NCBI GenBank assembly: GCA_016110215.1
Contig: JADWQD010000020.1
Location: 372,001-436,000, forward strand
Length of the DNA: 64,000 nucleotides
Origin: Capronia americana
Taxonomy: Eukaryota; Ascomycota; Eurotiomycetes; Chaetothyriales; Herpotrichiellaceae
Direction: 5' to 3'
A program made the translations under genes and the position numbers. This document shows positions 11,702 to 21,667 of this stretch, in pieces. Below the pieces are notes generated by a model, which had not been told where the DNA came from, did not search any database, and was given only the letters and a program-made list of their open reading frames with translations. Positions within the stretch are counted from its first letter, which is position 1; each line of letters opens with the position of its first letter.

Positions 11702-12202
11702 GGTGTAGGTTGAAAGGTCGCGACGGATAATGTCGCCCGAAGTTGTCGAAAAGTGTGTTGCATCAGTGGTCTCTAATTTATGAGATAGGGCAATAGCAAG
11801 AGATCCATCGCAAGACGCGTACTTCAAGCCCAATATATGTGTTCAGCAGTGGAATGTTCCTCGAGAATGCGTGCCTTTGTTGCTTAGGAATCGGAATGTC
11901 GAATCCTGAGGCAGAGGGAACTTGAATTAATGCTCCACCGTATTGTTTGTCTTGGCGAAACCGCCTGAACGTGCCGTGCGTGCCTTCATTTTCCTTCATG
12001 ACGCGTTTCTTCCACGTCCTTCCTGCTATCGAGTATGGCAACAGCTCCTGCCTGTTGAAGCCCGCTTCAACTTGTCACAGCATCGACATGAAGGACAAAG
12101 TGCGGATGATGGACGCTGAAATTGACCTGTGTATGAAGTCGACAAGAGATCGAGCGAACGCGTTCAGTATGCCTGTGAGGGCAACAGTAGCACAGACCAC
12201 AA
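11702..12202. other. Divergent intergenic region, MOSC gene / Rad51-like gene
   Basis: About 500 bp between two divergently transcribed genes, so it should carry both promoters. No independent gene or clear element was recognised. Confidence 0.55.
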
Positions 12203-13588
12203 ATGGAGGATCGAGAACCTGATATCCATAATTTTTCTCCTCCGTCATCCCAGCATCGACTGCCAACGGTCACGGGCATTGAAGCGTTGCAGAATGCGAC
12301 CGCAAACTCGAGAGGCATCCCGACCGGTCTGTCAGCTTTGGACGCGATCCTGGTAAACAACAGCAACAGCAAGCTTTCGATTGCAACACCGGGTATCCAA
12401 CGTGGTTATGTTACCGAAGTATTCGGCCCTCCAGGCGTCGGCAAGACTACCTTCGGGTTGCAGGCATCTGTGAACGCTGTACACTCAACGGAGAAGGATT
12501 CTCATGTCCTATGGGTCAATACGGGGTCGCCTCTTATCGAATCCAGACTTGATGATCTGATGAAGTCCCACGCGATCTCACCCAAATCAGATTCGTCTTC
12601 CTCGCCAATGGAACCTCTCGATATCGATTCGTTGCTGGATGAAAAGTTCACCTACCTGGACGCCCACACACTGCCTCGCCTGTTGACGATATTCCTGCAC
12701 CCTCCGCCGTCGCTTCCTTCGCCACAGACGTGTCTTATCATTGTCGACGACCTGTCCAATCTCCTTCTAGGCGCCTTCTCACGGCCTCCAAACAATCTGA
12801 AGGCGTCCGCTCCAGCTGCCGTGAGGGAGAGATTTGAGAAGCAAGCCGCATCAAAGCGCTTTCAGATCATCGAAAATCTCGCCGCCGCAATGTCCAAGAT
12901 GGCCGCGATCAGGAATATTGCCGTCGTCGTCTTGACGAATGCAACCACAAATTTGAAGAGTTCTAACAGAGCTACTTTGAAACCAGCGCTGTCCAGTCAA
13001 GCTTGGGAGTCAGCCGTCTATACACGCATCATGCTTTACCGCGACTTTGTTGGCGAGGTGCAGCCGGCAGAAGCACATGGTGTACATTCTCTAGGATTGC
13101 GGTACGCAGAAGTTCAACGTCTAGCAAAGAAAGACTTCGTCACGAACCCAGTTCCGTTTGTGATCTCGTCAGGCGGGCTTCAGGAGCTGGCCTTCCCTGA
13201 CACAGTCAGTCAAGCCCAGATTTTCTCCCAATTCAACGGTGTTGCGGAAGCCATCAGTGGCAACCTTGACGATGACTTAGCACTCCTTCCTGCGGAGCTA
13301 TCACAACCCTCACAGCTGCAGTCGCCGCTGCAGCCAAAGAAACGAAAGGCTTTCGAGATTGCTGATAGCGAAGAGGACGATGAAGAGGATGCCATGGTAT
13401 CAGACTCGGACGAACCACAACTGCCTAGGATGAATATGGTGCCCCGTGGAAAGGATGATGAGATGCTACTTGAAACACACGAAATGGCATTGCTGAGAAG
13501 AGACAGGTATGCTCGGATTAGAGGTTCAGAAGATGAGATTCCTCTGCCATCATCAGATGCCGAGGAAGATGCCGCCGGGTCGCCCTGA
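12203..13588 (+). CDS. RecA/Rad51-family ATPase, Rad51-paralog-like
   Basis: Intronless frame of 461 aa. The core is a RecA fold: Walker A GPPGVGKTT at 75-83 and Walker B LIIVDD at 178-183, preceded by the linker-type motif GIPTGLSALDAIL used by Rad51, DMC1 and their paralogs. There is no N-terminal helix-hairpin-helix domain, so it is a paralog (Rad55/Rad57/RAD51D group) rather than Rad51 itself; such proteins help load Rad51 during homologous recombination. Unusual for the family is an extra C-terminal tail of about 110 residues containing a basic KKRK cluster followed by a strongly acidic tract (DSEEDDEEDAMVSDSDE), likely a nuclear, interaction-type region. The exact ortholog is not settled. 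Confidence 0.78.
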   Translation: MEDREPDIHNFSPPSSQHRLPTVTGIEALQNATANSRGIPTGLSALDAILVNNSNSKLSIATPGIQRGYVTEVFGPPGVGKTTFGLQASVNAVHSTEKDSHVLWVNTGSPLIESRLDDLMKSHAISPKSDSSSSPMEPLDIDSLLDEKFTYLDAHTLPRLLTIFLHPPPSLPSPQTCLIIVDDLSNLLLGAFSRPPNNLKASAPAAVRERFEKQAASKRFQIIENLAAAMSKMAAIRNIAVVVLTNATTNLKSSNRATLKPALSSQAWESAVYTRIMLYRDFVGEVQPAEAHGVHSLGLRYAEVQRLAKKDFVTNPVPFVISSGGLQELAFPDTVSQAQIFSQFNGVAEAISGNLDDDLALLPAELSQPSQLQSPLQPKKRKAFEIADSEEDDEEDAMVSDSDEPQLPRMNMVPRGKDDEMLLETHEMALLRRDRYARIRGSEDEIPLPSSDAEEDAAGSP

Positions 13589-14437
13589 CGAAAATGTATA
13601 TGACTCTAGAGAGCTTGAGTCGCTGTAGTCAGGTCGAAGCGCTTCGAAAAGATTTCCAGTCTATAAATATGACCAATAATCTATTGATCATCACGTTGCG
13701 GCTTCTCCTCATTGTAGTGGCCGCATTATCAAACGTCCATTTTTGAAAGTGTGCGGAAATGATGAGTTCCTATGTGACAACATGAACGGCCCATGGTGCA
13801 TACCTAGTTAGAGCCGGTGGCGAATGGTGCTGCGATGAGGTACCGATATGTCTGCCTGGATTTCTAACAAGCTGAGATGTTCAGCGAACAAGACCTCAAC
13901 GAGCAGGAAGCAAGTCGGTCGAGCAGAATTTGAAACAACACCGGCTGGACAGTACAAGCACTCGAACACGAAGAGCAGCAGGGGCTAGTGCAAAAGACCC
14001 GAGGGGATCAAGTTCTTACAGTAGTACTCCGAAGGCTTCAACAGCTCAAAGTCAGCACTGTAGAGTCCGGCAAGACCACAAACACAAAACATGGGGTGGG
14101 CAGCCCAGTCCGCGCCTTGGTAGAAGACAGAAACAGGCAGACAATAAATCCAACATCGGTTGACCCCTCGATCGTCATAGTGAGGCTGTGGTGGCGTCGT
14201 GGCTCGCGTGGTTAATGTGGCGCAGGTGGAGGGGGTTTCACCCGAAAACTGTGACGTATGTGAATTCCTCACGATCGTCGTTGGCATTGCGTTGCGCATG
14301 ATCCTGGATTGCCCTCGACTCTTAAAAAGACACAATACGTTTCTACTTCTCTTGCAAACGCGATTGCATTTCTCATAGGAACACAGCTGCAATCAATTAG
14401 CCAGGACTCACTATTACCCACAGAGAAGTACTCAAAC
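13589..14437. other. Intergenic, promoter and 5' UTR of the RRM gene
   Basis: No gene is supported. Frames at 13930-14392 are short and in competing registers. The last 130 bp are in frame with the RRM gene but lack homology-like content, so they are treated as 5' UTR. Confidence 0.55.
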
Positions 14438-15533
14438 ATGTCTACCACGGTCCATGTCAAGGGTATATCCCACGATACCAGTGAGAAAGAGGTCAAGGAC
14501 TTCTTCAGCTTCTGGTGAGTCCCGAAAACAACCACACGATGTGTAACGCTAATCTCTCCCAGTGGCAAGATCACCAACATCTCTGTCACTCCAGAGTCGG
14601 ATGCCGCTGATGCGTCGAAATCTGCCTCAGTGACATTCGAGAAAGAGACGTAAGTGTCGACAATCCCGTTCGGCCGCGAGATTTGGATTCTAACGACCTC
14701 ACAGAGCCGCTAAGACCGCACTCCTCCTCGACAGCACGCAGCTCGGAAAGTCTCAAGTCCATGTCACTACGGCGGGCAACATCGATGATGTCGCCTCCAA
14801 GGCAGGTGCTCCAGTGTCTTCCTCGACCGCCGACGACCATACCATCGCTCAAGAAGACAAGCCACGGTCAAGAATTGTTGCCGAATACCTTGCCCACGGT
14901 TACACCGTGTCAGACCAAGTGATTGAAAGAGCTCTTCAATTGGACAAGAAGCACGGTGTCAGTCAGCGATTCACCAATGCTCTGAGCAGCTTCGACCAGA
15001 AGTACAAAGCAACCGATACAGCCAAGTCCGTCGATACGAAGTACGGCGTAAGCGACAAGGCAACAAGTGTTTGGGGCGGCCTTACCTCATACTTTGAAAA
15101 GGCCATAGGCACCCCGACCGGCCAGAAGATTAGGGAGTTCTACATTCAGGGTGACAAGCAAGTCAGAGACGTCCACAATGAGGCGCGAAGATTAGCAGAC
15201 CTCAAGGCTGGCAAGCATTACGAACCCGAATCTATCCCAGGAACAGACAAGACAGTCTGCAAGTGCGGCGGCGAGGAGGGTACCTGTGGTTGCGCTCCAG
15301 GTCACTGCAATTGTGCTAGATGCGGCAAGAGCGACGTTGGTGATATTCAACCAGAACCAGTCAAGGGCACGCAGTCCACGGTCTGCAAATGCGGTGGTTC
15401 GGAAGGTATCTGCCCTTGCCCAGCGGGTCATTGCGCCTGTGCTAGCTGCGCAAAGAGCAGTCCCGAAAAGACCACTGAGGCAAAGGAGGCCGCTCAGGCA
15501 AGTGGCCAACAATTACCTGCTGGTTCGGTGTAA
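14438..15533 (+). CDS. vip1: Vip1-like RRM protein with two C-terminal metallothionein-like cysteine modules
   Basis: Model of 330 aa: exons 14438-14514, 14563-14649, 14705-15533. The N-terminus is one RNA-recognition motif (TTVHVKGISHDTSEKEVKDF, residues 3-75), then a helical region with KSVDTKYGVSDKA and the segment SYFEKAIGTPTGQKIREFY, the arrangement of fission-yeast Vip1 and its fungal relatives. The last 90 residues hold two direct repeats, Cys240-Cys261 and Cys282-Cys303. Each has seven Cys with spacing C-x-C-x6-C-x-C-x4-C-x-C-x2-C. That is nearly the spacing of the 25-residue copper metallothionein of Neurospora (known family). Metal binding by the tail is inference. The frame extends 43 codons upstream, but the ATG at 14438 directly precedes the RRM. 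Confidence 0.85.
15258..15449 (+). repeat. Tandem Cys-rich modules within the RRM gene
   Basis: Two copies, 15258-15323 and 15384-15449, each encoding 22 residues with the same seven-cysteine pattern and a flanking KS/GKS. They differ at many codons (for example GEEGT versus GSEGI), so the duplication is not recent. Confidence 0.85.
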
Positions 15534-16582
15534 GGATGGCGGGGGATTGTCGACAATATCTTTTTCAGTCCATGCCCGTGTCCCTGGAGGAAGGCTTCAA
15601 ACGCCCTTGTGATCCAATGCGACCCTGAAGAGCGGAAACGAAGAGCGGAAACCATGCAATTCGGATGGTGCAGCCCGTGAACTTGAAGTAGTGTTTTAAA
15701 ATTGACTTATGAATTCATCTCCCAGACTGTTCTGTGGCCTCCAAACTTATTTTTCGCAGCACAAATGAGAACATGACACAGTCTCCAGGTCACTTCTCGC
15801 CAACCTTTCTAAGATAGGACTCGGGTGACAATGATATTGCTGAATAGGGCGGAGACAGTAGTTCAGCAACAGAAAATTAAGCGCTCGCTCTATTACCCAA
15901 GATGTTGACCATGATTAAGATTGACTTGCGACTTGGTCCGACTAGCGGTGTGTTATTGAAAGGTACGATTGGTGTGAAGGCGAAGACATTAGCATTGGTG
16001 ATTGCATTGCTGGGTGAACATGATGTATGTTTCATGGACAAAGACGACCCGTGATGTTGTTGATCAGGGAGCGTGAGGGAGATAGGCCTAGGCAGCCGTT
16101 GGTGGTGCTGTGCCCGCACCAAGACACTACTTACGAGTACACCGCCCACTGCTGTGACCCAGACACGCTACAGGCAGACTTTGCCTGCGCCCCCAAAGAA
16201 GCTCCCATTGCGCTTTAATCCAAACTTCCTCCCTGTTCTTTGATGACTCTTGTCTTCAACCATTACCACTTATTAAATTGTGTCGCTGTCGTCCCGGACG
16301 ATAGCTTCCCTTATCTTCAACGTCTTGCGCCGACTGTCGTTCGCCAGAGTATGAACAAGCCTTCGACGGTTTCCATCTTCCGCTTCTGTGAGGCCTGCGA
16401 CGAGCCTGGATAACTGGGCCGTTCGCACCGACAGCCACAGTGGCAGACACAGCACAAATAAATTCGAGATATACAACAATCAGACAGACTAAGGTATATT
16501 TGCCCTGCGACTCTCTTGATGCTGCAGCACAGACTGAGACTTGTCACAGACTTAGACAAAGACCCAGCTTGCGACGGTCAAG
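15534..16582. other. Intergenic, about 1 kb
   Basis: Nothing recognised. A 90-codon minus frame at 15877-16149 has no motif and no splice partner, so it is left uncalled. Confidence 0.55.
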
Positions 16583-16795
16583 ATGTGCTTCGAACGTCTC
16601 ATTCGGCTACGATGCAGCCATTACGAATCGTACCAGCTAGATAAGAATGGCTGCAAGTACCAGGCAGGCCGCCAGTGCCCAAACTACGTCCAGCTTCAAG
16701 TACGGGAGGACAAGAATCGTAGCTGTCCTCGCTGCAAAGCAAATTTGATGGCCACGTTTGGGATTGCCAGTCACAGCCTTCGGTGGACGAAATAG
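16583..16795 (+). CDS. Small cysteine-containing hypothetical protein, 3' structure unresolved
   Basis: A frame of 70 codons opens with MCFERLIRLRCSHYESY and continues to CPRCKANL. Fungal genomes contain many short proteins beginning MC... with a CGH/CSH motif and a closing CPxC knuckle, which suggests a zinc-binding protein. Just downstream, another frame (from about 16771) encodes a charged helical stretch (DEIVKKGVAKADLDARQEDS, then a KEEEWLRRR segment) that looks like the natural continuation. A junction 16699/16771 would join them but removes the CPRC knuckle; the space after CPRC is too short for a normal intron. Either the gene ends at 16795, is frameshifted, or has an unusual splice. 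Function unknown. Confidence 0.4.
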   Translation: MCFERLIRLRCSHYESYQLDKNGCKYQAGRQCPNYVQLQVREDKNRSCPRCKANLMATFGIASHSLRWTK

Positions 16796-17499
16796 TAAAA
16801 AAAGGCGTCGCAAAGGCTGATTTGGACGCTCGGCAAGAAGATAGCAAATTCATGGACTCACAGAAGGAGGAGGAGTGGTTGCGCAGACGAATTGTGATGT
16901 TTCTGGGCTGTATTCGAGGGTACTTTGAGTTTTCAGTGTGTACCTACGTACTGTGTAGAGGGTTGTGCAGCATTTGTGACGACTTCTGTGGAGACGGATT
17001 TTGTTCTCTGACTTACAGAACCACAAATCATTCGAGCACTCAAACACTCGGTATTCCTTTGCGCATGTGCCCTCGGTGAGGAATGATGAAAGATGACATA
17101 CCCGATGCTCGATTCAGACATGCAGATTGATTGCTTCCGAGACATGGGATTCTGCTACTTTACCAAGAATGGCTTGCAGGAGGCGTGACATGGTTCGCAG
17201 CCTCCCATCATTTCGTAACCACCAGACGTCATACTTTGAAGGTGGGATGTTTGGAGGGGCGAGGCGCGCCTTGTTCTTTTCTTCGATGATCCCTCTCCCA
17301 TTACTTTGTATATCTTGCAATTGACCTCGCCCAGTTCTTTGCAACATTACTTTCACCACGATTCGTCAAACTTGGAAGACACTCAGCAATACTCCCTGAA
17401 CCAAAGGTGAGGCGTATTCAACCCAACGGCCTCTGCCTGTAAGCGAATCCTCTGCTCACTCAATCAATAGAAAACCAAGTCTTAGATACATTCAACACA
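16796..17499. other. Intergenic with possible 3' part of the preceding gene
   Basis: The plus frame to about 16912 is rich in Glu, Lys and Arg and may belong to the preceding small gene; the rest shows no coding signal. The right end carries the promoter of the next small gene. Confidence 0.4.
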
Positions 17500-17842
17500 A
17501 TGTCTGCGCCAAATCCAGGTCGTCAGTCCCCAGACCCTGAACATCAAACTGGTGCTCAACAAGGAGATAATCCATCGTCAGGAAGCGGAAAGGTATTGCC
17601 ATTGTCTCTTCCCAATCTTCCCGACCAAACAACCCTCAGTCTTGCTCCTTCGGCGTCGGTATCATATGTTACTGGTGTGATGCTAATATATATTCCAACA
17701 GCTCGACAACTCGCAGGGCAAGGATGAGGGCAAGAATGATCAGACCGCCAACCTCGAGAGCAACCCGAAACACATCCTTCAGGACCACGCTGAGACAAAG
17801 ACCGCGAAGGGGACATCAGCAGACTCGGCAAAGACAAGCTAG
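17500..17842 (+). CDS. Small conserved fungal hydrophilic protein (2 exons)
   Basis: Model of 77 aa: exons 17500-17592 and 17702-17842 with a 109-nt intron (GTATTG...CAACAG). Exon 1 is Pro/Gly/Ser/Gln-rich (MSAPNPGRQSPDPEHQ). Exon 2 reads LDNSQGKDEGKNDQTANLES then NPKHILQDHAETKTAKG, the kind of Lys/Glu-rich ending I associate with a widespread family of short fungal proteins of unknown function. The two halves join in frame only with this splice, supporting the model. No signal peptide or membrane segment; likely intrinsically disordered. Reading through the intron instead would give an unrelated 75-residue protein. Confidence 0.65.
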
Positions 17843-18415
17843 AGCTATGGAAAGAGAGCCGAGATAGAATGTATATCCACTGTGCCGAAGAGGCAAAGAG
17901 AATCGTGAAGCAGTGTTGAACGGGATGCTGTTCGCCTGAATCGAAAAGTTACCCATCCATCTCACCAGTCCTGATTCCTCTTTCCGTCCCAAGCACACTC
18001 TTTCTGAGATCACAAAGTGTGTTGTGACACCAAACTGGCCGAACTAGCCGCTCTTGCTCCATACTACCACGGAGGAATTGTGTCCCATCGAGAAGTGCAC
18101 GTAGGAGCAGCGTGTAGGCGAGTTCCACTCCACCAACCCGCGTGGTATGGGAACGAGCCGCAGGTACTGAAATCCCAGTCGCCGTCCGCCGCGCAAAGGC
18201 GTTCCCAACGAAGGGTAAGCATACTTCAAGGAGCAGCAGGACTCCTGCCAGGGCACGGAGGGGCGGTGATGTCATCCTTCATGCAATCATAACGGCTCGG
18301 CCCGTATTTAGTGGCTGATCACCAAAGCGCGCACTCCGCGAAAACGGCGCCCGAAGTTGCGTTGCTAGACCCCTGGACATCTCAAATTATTTCAGTGGGC
18401 CAACTCAAGCAAGCC
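17843..18415. other. Intergenic upstream of the membrane protein gene
   Basis: No supported gene; overlapping short frames on both strands only. Probably promoter. Confidence 0.55.
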
Positions 18416-19528
18416 ATGTTTGGTTATGTCTCCGTGTCGTTGAACGCATTGCTTGTGTTCTATCTCTCTCTGTCAGCGTCCGTTACCGCTGCCGATCAAG
18501 ATCCAATAGTCAATGGAGATTCCAAACGAAGGGGGTACTCCAAAGGAGAGCTTATCCCCGTCAGTTGTTTGAACAGAACGATGTGAGTACTCGAAGAAGC
18601 AGTGCTCGTGCCGAGACTTACAGCTGCAGTGATACCGGCGAACATGTGAGTTCTGCTTAACCGTCTGCCTCTGCGAGCAACCAGTTTGAGCTGCAACGGT
18701 GTCCTCACTTCTCTGGCTTGGAATCTCACGTTGCCTGGCCAGATCACCGATGACCATGGAAATCTGCAATATATACCCTTTCCTACGTGCAATGAGACGA
18801 ACCTACCGCTATCATTCGAGTACAACGTACCCCAAACACAGACCTGCACAATCGACGCGTTACCAGATGAACTCTACCATCTCTTCGAGTTCTTCGTTCA
18901 CAGCGATGTGCCCTTGACATGTCGCGTACCATCGTACCCTCTGGACCAGGAAGAGCTTGGTATAACATCTTCAATTCCGGATGCTGGTGGTGCGGGCGCT
19001 GATAAAGACCTCTGGACACCCTTCACAATTGCACTGCAAGGCACATTGCAGCTGTCACATCTGCACCTCCACACGAATATAAATGCCCTGTTCCATATGT
19101 CGCAGGATCCGGAATCGGCAAAGGCTACTTCGTTACAGTCATACCTGATAGCCTCAACCGCATACTCACTTCCGAACACATCATCCTCAGTGCCAGTTGA
19201 GGGGTCCAAAATTGTTCGCAACGAGCCGGTAGTGCTCACTTTCAACGTGGGCTGGATTGATGGAGCGGTCCTACCTGGAATGGTGGGAAGACCCGTCATG
19301 AAAGTAACAGACCACAGTGTTGGCTTCTCGCTGTTGAGCTTCTTTGCTCTCGCTGCTAGTGCTGGTGTCGGAGCTATGGCCATGCTTGTGTACGAGCGGA
19401 GGAAGAGTGGGAGAATTGGCATTTACAGTAACGGGATACTGGGCGGAAATGTTGGTAACGGCATGCCGAGGACGTCGCGGTACGGAGGATACGGAGGATA
19501 TACCAACAACTTGGGGAAGAAGGACTGA
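18416..19528 (+). CDS. Type I membrane protein of unknown function (3 exons)
   Basis: Model of 322 aa: exons 18416-18582, 18630-18645 (only 16 nt) and 18743-19528. The micro-exon is supported because it joins CLNRTI to DTGEH and then ITDDHGNLQYIPFPTC in one frame. A signal peptide is visible at the N-terminus (SVSLNALLVFYLSLSASVTA). Several Asn-x-Ser/Thr sites (NRT, NET, NTS) lie in the lumenal or extracellular part. One C-terminal membrane helix (about 263-285, FSLLSFFALAASAGVGAMAM) is followed by a basic, Gly/Tyr-rich cytoplasmic tail (RRKSGR, RYGGYGGYT). It looks like a conserved fungal family, but I cannot attach a function. Confidence 0.75.
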
Positions 19529-20706
19529 GAGTTGCTCGACTCTCGCACATGGTCAGCAGACGCAAGAATGTTCTTGTCTGGTCTACGCTTATTTTGGGAT
19601 CTCGTATTGATCTCCGACATGGAAGAGGTTATCAGTCAACAGCAACAAGATCGGTGGTACCTCTCATTGTTGGGGAGGCACTACCCAACGGGTCACGCCT
19701 GTCACGCTTTCACGGCTTCAGAGGACGTCCAACACGAGGTGTGCACCTTGGTGTAGCACTTGACAAATCAAATCCTTCCCCTGAGCGCAGACCAAAAGGA
19801 TATACACCCGATCCGGTTATACGACTTGATGTCTTGTGGTAGACATGCCGATGATTGCCTTCCTCCATGACCAAACCCATCTCTCCGGAATCTGTGGTCA
19901 GGAAGGGCAAAGATATCTGGCACAAGCATCAAATTGGATATGATAGCTTGCAAATCGCTCGATTAGTTGTAGTACATTCACAAAGCTGACGTTCTCACAG
20001 TTCGAATTCAGTATTTCAGATTACGTTCTATCTAGAGTTTCCAGCAGCAAATGCCTTACACCTGACCCGCTTCAAATGTTCGATGCTTCCAAGACATGAT
20101 AATCCATGTGATGATCAGACTCAATACTTTGCCCTGGCTTACGTTTGTTTGCCTGATTCCCCATTAGAGCCGGCGGATCAGAGTCAAAATCAAAACCAGA
20201 GATCAGAGAATGCGCATACCTAGCACGCGAGAGTCACCAGGCCGCGTTTTGTATCGCTCACAAGGCGTCTTGTCAAATGCATTCCAAATATAGCGGGGCA
20301 ACAAGGCTGGCCATCGAAGGTGGGTTTTCACGATACGAAATGCTAAATCGCCCTATGTGGCCGAGATTCTCGCTGTTCACGCAAAGTGGACCAGGCGCAG
20401 CAAGAAAAAAGATCGCCTTCACCATTACCTTCGCCCTCATCCGTGCCTTATCTCAGCCTACACAGCAGTGTCTCTATGGCCAGCTACAACAAGGCCCCGA
20501 ATAGCACGATTATGAGACCATCCGGGATCGTTTATATAGCTGACCCCCAAGGGGCCCCAGATGAATTGCATAACCAACTCTAGCAGGAACGAGCATCTAA
20601 TATCAATCGATATCGTCTTTCGCCCATCTATCGTCAGAAATCCCGACCCACATAGACGACGCTAGCAGCCCGATCGTCAACCAACACCCAACGTTGGCCC
20701 ACCGAG
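19529..20706. other. Intergenic, about 1.2 kb
   Basis: No frame of quality on either strand; plus frames at 19532-19842 overlap one another in different registers. Nothing recognised. Confidence 0.55.
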
Positions 20707-21127
20707 ATGCTCTCAACCACGCTCCACTCCCCCGTCCCTCTGCTCGCTGCCCTGACTACCGCCCTCCCTCTGACTATCCGCCAATCCTCGTCTCTGCCAT
20801 CCCTCTCCACGACTTTCATTGGCGTCGCCGACGCGCAATTTACCGTTGCCGTCCCCGTGATCTCGTCCTGGGTCTCCACGGACAACCCCCTCTCCATATC
20901 CAGACCTCCGCCGGTGCGCCGTGCCTCTTATTCGGCGTTGACGGCGCGGTCGTCACCCTGCCCGAGGGTGGCGGCTCCGTGGACGTCGGGCCCCCGCAGA
21001 CTATCGCGGGAGGTGAGTGACTAGCGACTACCAGCTTGCCGCGTCCGTTCAACGTACGATGCATGAATGCTAACCCACGGTGCCAGGTGTTTGTGGACCG
21101 TTCCCGGAGCGTGATTATGGGATGTAG
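20707..21127 (+). pseudogene. Small secreted protein gene with an apparent one-base frameshift
   Basis: The first frame (from ATG 20707) encodes a hydrophobic signal peptide (LLAALTTALPLTI) and a mature start with FIGVADAQFTVAVP and STDNPLSIS. From about 20905 the protein-like reading moves to the frame one base earlier (TSAGAPCLLFGVDG, then GSVDVGPPQTIAGG). That second frame then splices cleanly over an intron at 21013-21086 (GTGAGT...GCCAG) to VCGPFPERDYGM and a stop at 21125-21127. The pieces resemble short secreted fungal proteins whose mature part has a few Cys and ends shortly after a GPPQ motif. Either the gene is broken by a 1-nt indel or there is a sequencing error. No function is assigned. 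Confidence 0.6.
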
Positions 21128-21667
21128 TGAGATACCTTGGAGGGGGCGATATGATGTGTTGTGTTGATACGATATGAGTGATCGTTATGGGCGAATGTGG
21201 ATGTTGCTGGGTGTCCGTCCACGTCTCTTGTTTTAATATGCGAGAAGATCGCGTAGTGGGCTTTCCACTGCTCCGATGGACCACGGATTTTGGTCAGCGC
21301 CTCTCCGGACTTCATGCTTGATGATGGTGTTGAAGCGGATGGGTAAGTATAATGTGTTATATCATGATATTTGGCAAGGAAAGACAAAAGACACAAAGCG
21401 CATCTCATCATCGAGGGACAAATGGGCCATCAGCTGCGGAACAACTGTGTTTGAGGTTTCTCAAGAAAGGTACGCCGTACAGGCGCAGACTTTGGATGAG
21501 CTGGCTAATGTAATCTCTCCGTAGCTTTTATTGGAATGCTCGTCACCTACAGTACTATCACAATCCCCGGTGTGTGTCGTCAGAGGTCCGTTCTGAACCA
21601 TCATGTCGACTGCCCCGACCTGAGCTCCGATGTCGATAGACAGCGAATAGAACATCAAACAATCATC
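21128..21667. other. Intergenic
   Basis: 3' regions of two convergent genes; no coding signal. Confidence 0.6.

Noticed and set aside
7568..12202. Purine permease and MOSC protein as a purine-catabolism cluster
   Set aside because: Both relate loosely to nitrogen and molybdenum metabolism, but no xanthine dehydrogenase, urate oxidase or allantoinase is next to them, so neighbourhood alone is weak.
17593..17727. Read-through of the small protein at 17500 into the intron
   Set aside because: The intron reading is hydrophobic and unlike the rest, while the spliced product gives a hydrophilic ending of a familiar type.
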